In this document: piece after piece, positions 34,046 to 45,270 of the stretch | Numbering within the stretch: the stretch's first letter is position 1 | How the letters are laid out: the number at the start of each line of letters is the position of its first letter | Source of the DNA: Dentipellis sp. KUC8613 | Taxonomy: Eukaryota; Basidiomycota; Agaricomycetes; Russulales; Hericiaceae | Assembly: GCA_002286715.1 (NCBI GenBank) | Contig: NSJX01000079.1 | Coordinates: 37,733-92,183, forward strand | Direction: 5' to 3' | Length of the DNA: 54,451 nt | Program-made: the position numbers and the translations under genes | The notes under the pieces: model-generated | What the model saw: only the letters and a program-made list of their open reading frames with translations | Told to the model about the DNA's origin: nothing | The model's database searches: none

Positions 34046-35590
34046 AGCAGTGCGGAGGCAGCGGGGTGGCCATGTTCACGAGCCGAAAAGCGGGGGTCGC
34101 CGCTCCCCATCGCGATCCCATTGTTCGCCGCCCGTCAACCCGCATGTCACAGCAGTGTAGGGTCGTTACCGGGGTGTCGCCGCGCGGCGTTCAGGTAGCT
34201 TTAAATACTCAAAGGCCGCCAACAACACGACGCCCTCCTCTCTCACCACGCCCTCCACAATCATCAGGTCCTTTTCATTTCCTGGCCCATCCCACCCACC
34301 GCATCGCAATTTTAAGCGTTCAATTCGCGTGCACTTGGGGCGACGTAGCGTACGGGACGTGACGAGAGGTGCCGATGTGTGTGGAAGGTCGCCGCCGCCG
34401 ACCATGGGTCTCGCCAGGCTCTACTGACGCGACGGCGATAGATTCCACACGCCCCAGCGCCTCACTTCACGCCTTCTGTGCAATGTCGACCCGAACGTCC
34501 TTTGAGAGCATGACGTGAGCCGCCAGTGCGCGTGGGACGTGTCGCCGCCACCGACCATGGGTCTCGCCAGGCTCTACTGACGTGACGGCGACCCGTCCGA
34601 CATGCCCTTGCGCCTCACTTCACGCCTTCTGTGCAATGTCGACCCGAACGTCCTTTGAGAGCATGACGTGAGCCGCCAGTGCGCGTGGGACGTGTCGCCG
34701 CCACCGACCATGGGTCTCGCCAGGCTCTACTGACGTGACGGCGACCCGTCCGACGTGCCCTTGTGCCTCACTCCATGCCTTCTGGCGTGCTCATGGGCTT
34801 CCCGAACTTGTGCTTCATCGTCGTCAGCGGTGCGTACGAACGCGGCATGGTGCCAATGGCGCACGGGAGGCGGCAGAGTAGTGAACGCGAGGAGTGGTGA
34901 GCGGGAGAGATGGTGGAGCGGCGAGGAGCACGAGAGAAGGCGCCACGGCGGGAGCGAGGGCGCGGGCGAGAGGCACCGCGTGCGCGGGGTGGCGCGGGTG
35001 GGCGTGATACAGCGCGGGCGGCACGCAAGGGACAGGGTGGGATGGCGTCACAGGCGACAGATGGTAGAGTGGCGGGGGCGACGGTAATGCGCGAGAGGCA
35101 CCGCGCATTTAAGGTGGCACAGACGGCATGATACAGCGCAGGCGGCGCATGGTGGAGAGAGTGGGATGGCGGCACACGTGCGAGTGCGTCATGGGGCGCG
35201 CGGGCTCGACGCGAGGCAGACAGGCGGCGAGGCAGCGAGAGTGGGGCCCACAGGCGAGGCGCGGGGCAGAGCGGTGCACAATGGCGGCGTGCAAGGGATG
35301 GGGGAGCGGCGAGGAGGTGCGGGCGTTGAGACAGCGCGTACGGGCACCGCACGCGCGCGCACGAGTGCGACACGGCGCACAGCAGCACGCGGCAAATGGC
35401 AGGATGGTGGGCGCGAGGGATGGCGGAGTGGCAAGAGCGATGCAGCAGGGCGAGGGCAGGAGAAGGACTGCATGGGGAAGAGGGAGGGCGGGACACCACA
35501 TTCCGCGTGCACGCGCTCAGCGAAGGCGCGCTCGGAGGCGCGCTGGCAGATACGGGCTTGGACTTGCTGCTGCGCGGGAGCCACGATGCT
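34046..35590. repeat. GC-rich dispersed repeat, copy 2
   Basis: Same orientation and content as 10374-11760. The tandem part has one more unit: the block from gccttctgtgcaatgtcgac to accatgggtctcgccaggct appears at 34471 and again at 34624, a 153-bp period. The purine-biased remainder carries long open frames on both strands that are low in complexity and lack domains. Confidence 0.82.
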
Positions 35591-36145
35591 GAGCGCGTTC
35601 GACCAGGGGCGGTTTGAAGTCGGGCTTGGATGGGTGCGCTCCATGAAATGGTCTGCACACCATCGCGACCTATGAGATATATGAGAAGCTGCGGCGCGAG
35701 GGTGAGACGGGGAAGCGGGGGGGGGGCAACTTCAGAAAGCAGTACGCGAATACACCATGTCCACACGCGGTCCGAATGCTAGATTTACCGTACATGCGCC
35801 GCCGTTGCTTCACAGGCGGGGCACGAGCGTACTAGAACCGGGAGACGTATGGGAGTGGCGAGCGCCCTGCTGGGTATTGGAAGTCGCAGCTGAGGAATGG
35901 AGGAGATAGACCGTGTGCACGTGCATGTGACACTGGATTCCGAAGTCAGAATCACTGCGTTCCGCGCCCTTCTGGTCTGAATTAGAGGAGCTCTGATTAC
36001 ATTTCTTCCTAGTAGCTGATTGCGTACGGAGCCTTCGAGGCTCTTTCAACGACATAACTTTCGACATAGGAAACAGTCGTCTTCACCCAGTTATAACGCG
36101 GCGTATTATGGGGATGAGTAAGATATCACAAAAACACCAATATTC
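35591..36145. other. spacer
   Basis: Includes a run of ten G (about 35719-35728). No gene or signal supported up to the 3' end of the AP endonuclease gene. Confidence 0.4.
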
Positions 36146-38012
36146 TCAGCATCCATCACCACCATCTTCGTCTTCCTCCTCATCTTCATCATCTTCCTCG
36201 CTCATCTTCCTTTTCTTCGTCGCTTTAGCCTTAGTCTTCGATTTTGCTTTAGTCTTGACTTCGCCCGGGCCCTTCGTCCACCCACACGCCTTCGCCGCAT
36301 CCTTGATCACTTTTGCACCCTCCTTCAACGCATCGCCGGGCTGCCCATCGGCCTGCGCGAGCATATGCAATGCGCGCACCTCCGAGGGCCACATGCCTTC
36401 GCCGTCATGCATTGGCGTCTCAAGTATGAGCGGGATACCGCGCGTGCGCGGATCGGAGAGCACATGCGCGAAAGCTTGCAAAGACAGCGTACCACTGAAT
36501 ACAAATGTCAATAAATCGGAGCCGCAAGAGTCGACTAGAAAGAGCGCACAGGCCGATGTTCTCGTGTCTGTCTTTCTTGGACCCGAGGGGTGTTTTCGAG
36601 TCATTGAGATGCATTCCGCGGAGATACTTCACCCCGACGACTCGGTCGAATTCGTCCACTGCAGAAAACGCGACGATTCAGACGACTCGAGCGAAACGAG
36701 GTTTATTCGTTGAGGACGCTTACTGGTTGCGCTGAGCATAAGACAGAAGTTAATTCATGGATGGAGTGTGATAAACGAAGACTTGCTCACTTCCAGCCTT
36801 CTAAGCTTCGGATATCATAGCCCTAAATCCAAATGAATGGGACGTTGCTTCAGAGCATCTAGAAGCTACTCACTGCAGCATACGTATGGCCTTTGTCGGT
36901 GACGAATGTCGTCAATCCAAGGAGCAGCGACAGAAGGACAAAAGTAAAACGCACAGGTGTCCAGGCATACGCCAACGCGTTTCTTATCTTTCACCTGTTC
37001 GATGATCCCCGCGAGATGTTCGAACTTTCCACCAACGATATTCCCAGCTCCTGCCTGGACATCGGAAATGCACCATCAGCGCGCGCATATATACGTGGCG
37101 GGATCCGGGCAAGAGCGTACCATGTTCTCGAGAACGACGACGACCGACTTCGTCTCCTCATGCGCGCGGTTCACGCACTCCGCGATCGACGCGATTGCAT
37201 CTTCAGTGCTACAAGCACCCACAGATGAGCCGGGACTGCCAACCCATATCCAACAATCCGGTCAGTCGACGCCAAATTTCCCAACAAAGAAGGAAAGCTC
37301 GCACTGGAGGTTATACAGCGTCAACCCCAGCTGTTCACACCGCTTGAGCTCATCGACGAAGCACTCATACGACTTCTCGCGCTTTTGCCTGCAGCACCGA
37401 TAGCCCAATCACCATCCACATCGTCAGTGACCAAGGGCGTCAAATAAACAAAACAATTTGACGTACGCATCCGGATTGGCCAAATTCACAAGATAGCTCC
37501 CGTGCGGCAGCACATGTCCACTCTCGTACCCCAGCACCTTCATCCAGCGCCTGAACTTATCAATACTCTCCTCTGTCAGCGGCGGGCCCGTCCACTTGCG
37601 CTGCGACTTCAAGAAAAGCGCGAACGCGCCCGCACTGCATACCCTCGCATTAGCCTGGGCACATGTGCAGTGGACGGAATAGGAGGATACAGGAGAGCAC
37701 GCACCCGAGCTTCGCGGCGTTCACGATGGCATGCTGCACGCCGCCCGCAGCGGAGACGTGTGCGCCGATCTTATACGGCGTCGCCGTGCGCGCGGGGAAG
37801 TCCTCCAGACGAGGCTCGGCATCGTTGGTGGACGCTTTGGCTTTGCCCTTCCTCGTGGCCGCGGTGGAATCGCTTAGACTTAAAGCGGAGGCTTCGCCTG
37901 CGCCCTTCACAGGGGCGGTCTCCCGAGCGAGCTTGACGCGTTTCGCGGGTCGTGCGGGCTCGCTATCGTCTCCAGCGGCGCTTCGGGAGGTGCGTGAGCG
38001 TGTAGAGACCAT
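36146..38012 (-). CDS. APN1: AP endonuclease, endonuclease IV / Apn1 family
   Basis: Ten exons (38012-37705, 37634-37467, 37388-37305, 37235-37121, 37054-36955, 36890-36874, 36822-36791, 36731-36724, 36658-36550, 36494-36146) give 429 residues with all phases consistent. The TIM-barrel core starts at [10 protein letters not shown]. The family's zinc-ligand motifs are present in order: [38 protein letters not shown] and L-I-L-E-T-P. The enzyme cuts DNA 5' of abasic sites in base excision repair. The N-terminal ~85 residues are basic and Ser/Ala-rich (R-P-A-K-R-V-K-L looks like a nuclear localisation signal). The C-terminus is Lys-rich, then an acidic E/D run. Two exons are only 17 and 8 bases long; the 8-base one is needed to give the conserved [10 protein letters not shown]. 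Confidence 0.92.
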
Positions 38013-38998
38013 GCGCGCGATTTGCAGTGGGCGGTGCTGGTCCCGGCTGCGGATTGAAATATGCGTCAGACGTATTATAGGCGATACATATGTGCGTCTC
38101 GAAGGTGTCAGATGTAACAGGGCGGGAAGTACAGACAGTATGGTTGGGCTTGGGATATTCGTGGTGGATAGCCTGAGTAGAAAGCAAGTGAGTTCAATTT
38201 TGTCAGAGACGCGTGTTACACGAAGCGCCCGTATACAAGGCTACAATTGCGCCGGGCAGCTCTCGTTATATCAGTCATTATGTATCTCCAAATAATATAT
38301 TGAGATGTATATAAAAGAAATATGTACACCAAGAGCCTAGAGAGACGAGCCCTTACAGCGCGGACATACGTCGGAATCAGAGAATAACTGGCCATGGGAC
38401 GTAGTATGCCAGTGCCAGACTACCCGCCTCTTTACCTTCTTCGTCCATCGCAATTTGTTCTAACGCTTGGGCACTTCGTCTGATCTATCACACGATAGTG
38501 TCATTAACGACCATGCGCACCCACAACAGAGCGTCGACTGACTTGTATGTCTGCACAATGCACTTTCTGTTTTTCTCAAACGTTGCACAGCATTCAGCTT
38601 GCCGCCCGCGACGTAATACTAGAACCCAAATATGCAGTCAAACAGCACCCTTCCCGAATCGCACAAACCTTTATTACGACGTAGCATAAAGCGATATCAC
38701 AGGAGAAACGACCGACCGTACAATTATACACAATTGCCACGCGAGCAAGCAAATAGCACAGAAGGGAAGGATGGAGAAAAAGGAAAAGGAAGCCCGTACC
38801 AAGTGCGTGGGCGTACATGTAGGAGAGTGGCTTGGCGGGGTAAGAGCGACGCGATGAGTGCAAGGAAACGCATGTGGCAGAGATGCGATGGATGGGACGG
38901 ACTGATGAGCCTCCATCTCCATTGCCTCCCCTCCGCCCCTCGTCCTTTCGTCCCGACCTTTGACTACTTCAACCCGCCTGTGCTGGCCGCGTGGCGCG
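38013..38998. other. intergenic between AP endonuclease and BuGZ-like gene
   Basis: Promoter side of the AP endonuclease and 3' flank of the zinc-finger gene, both on minus. Open frames here are short and without motifs. Confidence 0.45.
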
Positions 38999-40458
38999 CT
39001 ATAGGAAGTCCTCTGCCCTGGCTCTCTTCTTTCCTCTCGACTCCTCGCCACCTGGCCCCGAGACCTGTGCAGCATCAGTCTTGGACTCAGGCGCAGATGC
39101 AAGCTTATCCTTAGCGAAGTAGTATTTAGGGTGATTGGCGCGTCGCTCGTCCTGTCCACACACGCGTCAGCACAAGATCTCCAAGAATAGCAAGATAGCT
39201 GATCACGCACCGGCGAGAAATTGGCATCCGGATACTTCAAATCTGTCTTCTTCTTTGAATCCGGGTTGGTCTGCGCTAAAGCAGGATTCGGCAATGTCAG
39301 CGGCGGGGGCGCCGAGGAGCCGCCAGGTGGAGGCGAAGCGCCAGGAGGAGCAGGTGTGGCGGAGGCGGACGGCGGGCCAGGGGTTGCGCCGTGCATGAAT
39401 GGCGGCGTGGCGTTATGAGGGGGTACGAACGGCGGAGAGCCGCCGGGAACAAAGGGAGGAAAACCGGGTGGCCGGACACCAGGAGGGAGGAAAGGAGGCA
39501 TGCCTGGTGGAGACATACCCATGGGGGGTGGTGGGAATCCTGGAGGCATCGGGAAGCCAGGGGGAGGAGGGCTAGAGAGAGAGAGAGATTAATTGACATC
39601 GCAAGGAGCAGGGCACCGGATACTACGTACCCAGGAGGCATACCAGGAATTGCGCCTGGGAAAGGAGGGAACGGTGGTTGTCCTGGGAAAGCGCCTGGCG
39701 GCGGGGGCATTCCTGGTAAGAAGGGAGGCGCACCTGGGGGCATGCCTGGGAAGCCTGGAGGACCAGGCATCGGGGCGGGCGCCGGAGGAGCTGCATATGC
39801 AGTAGGACCGGCGCCATACACCGCGCCTTGGCTCTCCGAGGCGGCGGGCGCGGCAGGGGCTTCACTCGCACCCATGAGGGCCTTGTGCGCCTCGAGCTGC
39901 GCCTTGAGTTCGTCTTCAGAAAGCGGCCGATTCTCGATCTTCGGTCGTTTTGCCTGCGGCTGGGTGATGGTCCCTGCACTCAACCCGAGTTCGATCTCTT
40001 TGCGCCGCTTGTAATCTGCCACGTCGGGCGCTGGAATACCCTCCATTCCGAAGATTTCGACCTCGTATCCATCACGGCCGGGTAGGGCGTTCTCGATTCG
40101 TGGAAGGCTGCGGAGCATAAGTACTCTAGTCGACGTCATGAAAAGATACGCTTACTTCTCAGGCTCGAGCTTATGTACTTGTTGAATATGGACAGCTAAA
40201 CCACCGGCAGTGTTGAGGCGACGCGGACACATGTTACACTTGAAATGTTTAGCCTTTTGATGCTGCATTAGAACTGCAGAAACGACTCGTCAGTATCTCA
40301 TGCTTGAAAATAGGCAACGCGCCGACGCACCCTTCTCATCTTCAAACTCCCGCTCACAGTACCAGCACCAAGGGCGCAAGAGCTGCAAAGAATAAACATC
40401 AGACGTACGAGCCGCACAAAACAAGATAACGGACCTGCTTATTCTTCTTTTTTGCCAT
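38999..40458 (-). CDS. ZNF207/BuGZ-like zinc finger protein
   Basis: Six exons (40458-40435, 40382-40331, 40273-40156, 40107-39631, 39571-39211, 39151-38999) give 394 residues with consistent phases. The N-terminus M-A-K-K-K-N-K-Q is followed by the family hallmark P-W-C-W-Y-C, then H-Q-K-A-K-H-F-K-C and a second finger with V-H-I-Q-Q-V-H. After that comes N-A-L-P-G-R-D and E-I-F-G-M-E-G-I-P, also diagnostic of this family. The rest is a long Pro/Gly/Ala-rich disordered region. It ends with [10 protein letters not shown] and the basic [10 protein letters not shown]. The animal relative acts in spindle and kinetochore function; the fungal role is not established from sequence. The intron at 39572-39630 contains a (ct)n run next to its acceptor. 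Confidence 0.88.
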
Positions 40459-40791
40459 CGTGGACTTGCAGGGGGATTCGTGGGCTGGAAGAGGCTGTAC
40501 ACGGTGGTCGTGGTTTGAGGGGCGCAGCTCCGTCAGCCGGACAAACTTTGCCTCCCGCCCGGTGCCGGCCGAGCTACTTCATGTGGGGTATCCGGCGCCG
40601 ACCGGCGGCTGTGCTCCGGCCGCAGACAGCCAGAAGCGCCGAGGCGCAAGCTCGTGTTTTGAAGCGATTTGGAGTTCCAATGGATTCACATCTTTCGTTC
40701 ATACCACTGCCAGGCCGTAAGGCTTCAGATACCCTGGCCTATCTAACCCGAGAATACTACCCAAGCCACCCTTCAAGCTGCATCGCTCGAA
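40459..40791. promoter_or_regulatory. putative bidirectional promoter region
   Basis: 333 bases separate the ATGs of two divergent genes, the BuGZ-like gene (minus) and the alpha/beta hydrolase (plus). No TATA box is obvious; the left half is GC-rich. This is inferred from arrangement only. Confidence 0.4.
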
Positions 40792-42375
40792 ATGCTTGGA
40801 ACGAGCTTGCCTGAGCTCGTCTTCATCCGCACCGCTATCTACGCTCTACGCCTCGTCGCGCCATTGAGCATTGTTTATCTCGCAGCAAGTCTTTATGCCG
40901 GGAAGGCGCTCATATATCCATGGCTGCTTCCCGCTGCGGCAGTAGAGGCCGCGTTCTATCTCTTTGTCTTCTTCCCGAGGCGTATACGGCTGCAGAGGGT
41001 ACGCAAGTCGTCCCAATCTCAGACTAAACGCTGAGCTCTTTCTAGGCGGCCACGCATCCGCCATTGCTGTCTCGCGAAGACCGACGCCAGCTGTTTGACA
41101 AATGCGCTGGAACAATGAGCGCAGAGTCTACGCTGCTCTGGTTCGGCAAAGGCGCGTCGCGTGTCCGACGCGAGAATGCCGTCGACTGGCTGCTGTGGGC
41201 TTTGTTTTCCTGTAGCGCAGATGATTCCCTTGAGGAATGGGAAGAAGAGCTGGACTATTATGTAGGCGAAGTCAGCAGGTTTCTTGGGTACTCCCTGGAT
41301 AATGGGAAGAACCACCAACTCAAGACCATGCGCCTCACACTCGATCCTGTCGTCACTATTCACCGCCCATTCATCTGGTACATGGTTTGTGCCTCTTCTC
41401 GGAATTTTCATGGAAGTCATACTGACGCGTGTCAATAGATAGTATGCTTGGTTGATACCCTCACCTCGATATCGCTATTTTATCAGGGTTTTCGGCATTA
41501 CAATACCCATAGATGGTTTCACGCGTTCCCACCTCGCCCCCTACTCTCGCTCCTGTCGCACCGCTCTGCCGACCCGGACATTTCTTACTGGTATCGTCCA
41601 CACAAGTCAACTACCAAACATCCTCTCGTATTCATTCACGGCATCGGAGTAAGTCTCATCGGTTCCCACTTTCTAAAACACGACTCAATGCTGTCCATAG
41701 ATTGGCCTGTGGATCTATCTTCCCTTCTTCCGGGAACTCATCGTCCAAGACCCTGACGTCGGCATCCTCGCGCTCGAGATCCTGCCCGTCAGCATGCACA
41801 TCACCGACCCGCCTCTGCAGCGCGACGCCATGTGCGCCGCCGTCGCACGCATCCTCGACGCGCACGGCCTCACGCGCTTCGTCGTCGCGTCGCACTCCTA
41901 CGGCACTGTGATAACTGCGCACCTGCTCCACTCGGCCACCCTCGCGCCGCGCATCGCAGGCACGCTGCTCGTCGACCCAATCCCGTTCCTCCTGCACCGC
42001 GCCGACGTCGCGTACAACTTCGTCTACCGCGCGCCGCGCCGCGCCAACCAGTGGCAGCTGTGGTACTTCGCGAGCCGCGATCCCGATATCGCGCGCGCGC
42101 TCTCGCGCCACTTCTTCTGGCACCAGAACATCCTGTTCAAGGAGGACATCGTGGGCAAGCGCGTTGCGGTCGTGTTGGCAGGCGAGGACCAAATCGTCGA
42201 CACGCATGCGGTGGGCGAGTACCTCACAGGCATCGTGCCGCCGGCGGAGAAGTGGAAAAAGGACGGCTTGGAGGTGTTCTTTTTCCCGAAGCTGGACCAT
42301 GCGACTGTCTTTGATACGAAGGAGAGGAGGAAAACGTTGCTGGAGGTCGTGCGGGGGTTGGTGAGGGCGGGTTAG
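40792..42375 (+). CDS. membrane-anchored alpha/beta hydrolase
   Basis: Four exons (40792-40998, 41046-41384, 41439-41648, 41701-42375) give 476 residues, all in phase 0. Two hydrophobic segments near the N-terminus (about residues 10-33 and 36-58) suggest a membrane anchor. The hydrolase core begins with H-P-L-V-F-I-H-G-I-G (oxyanion loop), the intron splitting the motif at its end. The nucleophile elbow is S-H-S-Y-G (Ser in the middle), the acid is likely the Asp in A-G-E-D-Q-I-V-D, and the catalytic His lies in K-L-D-H-A-T-V-F. The elbow's first residue is Ser rather than the usual Gly. Substrate is unknown; ester or lipid hydrolysis would fit the family. Confidence 0.87.
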
Positions 42376-42650
42376 TCTGGGTTGCCCCAGCTACTTTGAC
42401 GATTGTATTATAAGCTTCTTTGCCTAGAGTTCCACAGTTTCCGGTCGGTCGCTATGCGCTTGAGATCTCGATTGTTGTGAGCATGAATGACCGATGGGCA
42501 TGGACTGGCTGACGTCGCAAGCGCGTCCGCCAGGCTGATCGTCAGGCCAATAGCTCCACAATGTCTCAGACTTTAATAAAATAACTACTGCACTACACGC
42601 AAATGGGACAACATCCCCAACACCTACCTCCACCATCGTCTACTCATATA

Positions 42651-44656
42651 ATGCCAACCTCCTCCGCAGGCCCTCGCGTCCTGTACTGGTTCCGCACCGA
42701 CCTCCGCGTACACGACTCCCCCGCCCTGCACGCCGCCCTTTCCCTCCGCCCGCGCGTGCTCTACCCCATCTGGTGCTGGGACCCGCACTACGTGCGGCAC
42801 GCGCGCGTCGGGCCCAACCGCTGGCGCTTCCTCCTCGAGTGCCAGGCGGACCTGTCCGCGGCGCTCACGCGGCTCAACCCCGCGCAGCGCCTGCTTGTGC
42901 TGCGCGCCGCGCCGCGGGCGGTGCTGCCGCGGCTGTTTGAGGAGTGGGGGATCACACATCTGGTATTTGAGAAAGACACCGACTCGTATGCTGCGGAACG
43001 GGACAAGGAGATCGTCGAGCTGGCACAAGAGGCGGGGGTGGAGGTTGTAGTGGAGACAGGCCGCACGCTGTGGGATCCTGAAGAAGTTGTGAAGGCGCAT
43101 GGTGGGAAGCCTACGATGTCCTTGAATTCATTTATGAAGGTAAGGGCATGCGATGTACTTCCGTATAGGAAAACTTGGAGGCTGACAGTGAGGTACAGGC
43201 CACCAAAAACCTGCCTGATCCACCTCAGCCGTTCCCCGTTCCAGACTCACTGCCGGACCCTGGCGAGCTGACACTTTCATTCGAGAATGAGAAGCCTAAC
43301 GACGACTATGACCTGAACGAGGTGCACCGCAGCGGCCATCCGGACGAGAGCTATGTTGGAATTCGGGGCCCCAAGGACGACTTCTCTGTCCCTACGCTTG
43401 AGGAGCTCGGCATCCCCGAGTCATCCGTGACCACCCCGCACCGCGGCGGTGAAAGCGTCGCTTTGAAGAACCTCGCAGACCTTCTTGAGAAAAAAGAGTA
43501 CATCGCGACGTTCCAGAAGCCACAGACAGCGCCGACCGCGTTCGAGCCCGCCTCGACGACACTGCTCTCTCCGCACCTGCACTTCGGGTCCCTCGGTGTG
43601 CGGCAGTTCCTGCACGATGTCCAGCGCGCCACCGAGGCTTACAGCGGAGCGAAGAAGGCATCTCAGCCTCCCACGAACCTCCCTGGGCAGCTGTACTTCC
43701 GCGACATGTACTTCGCCGTCCAGCACGCCGTCGGGCCCGCCTTCGCCGGCACCGTGGGCAACCCCGTCACGCGCTACATCCCCTGGCACCTTCCGAGCAG
43801 CATCCCGCCCTCGCCCACGACGCCCTACACCATCGACTCGCCCGCCGCGCACGCGTGGTTCCTTCGCTGGGCATGGGGCATTACCGGGTTTCCCTTCGTC
43901 GACGCGCTGATGCGGCAGCTGCGCCAGGAGGGCTGGATCCACCACCTCGGGCGGCACATGGTCGCGTGCTTCCTCACGCGCGGCGGCGCGTACGTCGACT
44001 GGGAGCGCGGCGCGGAGGTGTTCGCGGAGCTGCTGCTCGACCACGAGCCCGCGTGCAATGCGGGCAACTGGATGTGGCTCAGCTGCACCGCGTTCTTCTC
44101 CCAGTATTACCGGTGCTACTCGCCCGTCGCCTTTGGGAAGAAGTGGGATAAGAACGGGGACTTTGTGAGGAGGTATGTCCCGGAGCTCGCGGCGTTACCG
44201 GACAAGTATATCTATGAGCCCCATCTTGCGCCGGAGGCAACGCAGGTGAAGGCGGGGTGTGTGGTGAAGCCGTTGGAGGAAGGAGTCCTGCCGGATTTGG
44301 GCGTCGCACATGCCCCGCCGCCACCGCCCCGGAGCGATCTGCTTCCCCTCAAGAGCCGAGGTCTCGGGGAAAAGTACTACCCATCGCCCATGTTCGATTT
44401 CGCCGAGCGACGAGACTTCTGCATCGCGCGGATGAAGGAGGCATACAAGGCAGGTCTGCATGGGGACGATCCTCGGGTGCTAGATGGGACGGCGCGCGAC
44501 GAATTATTTGGAGGGATTGAGGATCCTGCCGGTAACGGGGACGAGACAGAAGGGGAACAAGAGAAGGATATATCCACATTGAAGAGGAAGAGAAAATCTG
44601 GACGCAACGCGCAGGGGAATTTGTCCGGGTGGGTGAAGAAAGGTCGAAAAGACTGA
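42651..44656 (+). CDS. (6-4) photolyase / animal-type cryptochrome family protein
   Basis: Two exons (42651-43139, 43199-44656) give 648 residues. An in-frame ATG at 42603 would add 16 residues; I chose 42651 because the family N-terminus V-L-Y-W-F-R-T-D-L-R-V-H-D follows closely. Residues 1-165 form the photolyase alpha/beta domain and the C-terminal half the FAD-binding helical domain, with L-S-P-H-L-H-F-G-S-L, W-I-H-H-L-G-R-H and N-W-M-W-L-S-C. The string R-C-Y-S-P-V-A-F-G-K-K-W-D and the paired His residues fit (6-4) photolyases and animal-type cryptochromes better than CPD photolyases. Repair or light sensing cannot be separated by sequence alone. A Pro-rich linker and a basic tail (K-R-K-R-K-S-G-R) follow, probably a nuclear signal. 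Confidence 0.9.
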
Positions 44657-45270
44657 GTTATATGATATATGATGCTGTCAATTCAAACCATGACCCTTCA
44701 AATGATTCGTTAATGATTCGTTATGGGACCCACATAAAGCACTGACTTCGAGTAATCTCCAGCGGTAGTGTGAGGTGAGAAGTACTTGAAGGAAAATCAC
44801 CTACCGAATTGGGAGCCTAGCCCGCCGCCACCACCCAGGAGCTATCTTCTTCCTTAACGGCCGAGCCGAGTTCTCGGAGAGATCCGCCGTCCTTCGTGCG
44901 TGAAGGCGACTGTCGAAGTAACCTGTGTATACATGTATCAAGGGGGTATATAAGGCCAACTTCGGTAGAGACAACAGACGGGTGCAAATTGCAACGTGAG
45001 AGTTCGAGATGGAAATCTATGGAAGGACCCCCGAATGAGAAAGACCAATGAGAAAGACCAGAGTGGAGATGGGGAATAGAAGAAAGGATAATCTAAGCTG
45101 GGACTGCAATCAACAGCAATAAATACGATGTCGGGCAGCTGAAGAAGGGAAAGATGGAATTATGTGACATGCGTAACATCTGTCGAGACATTGAATTCAT
45201 GTTTGAACGAAGCCATGATCGATACGCACCTGGACTATAAACACAGAATAATGTAGGGCGGAAACGTGCA
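44657..45270. other. intergenic between convergent genes
   Basis: 3' flanks of the photolyase and the F-box-like gene. A tandem of aatgattcgtt (44700-44721) is seen; no gene. Confidence 0.4.

Noticed and set aside
38674..39549. Minus frame continuing far beyond the BuGZ-like gene's last exons
   Set aside because: It ignores the intron at 39210-39152. The spliced form ends in a conserved-looking basic tail and stops at 38999.
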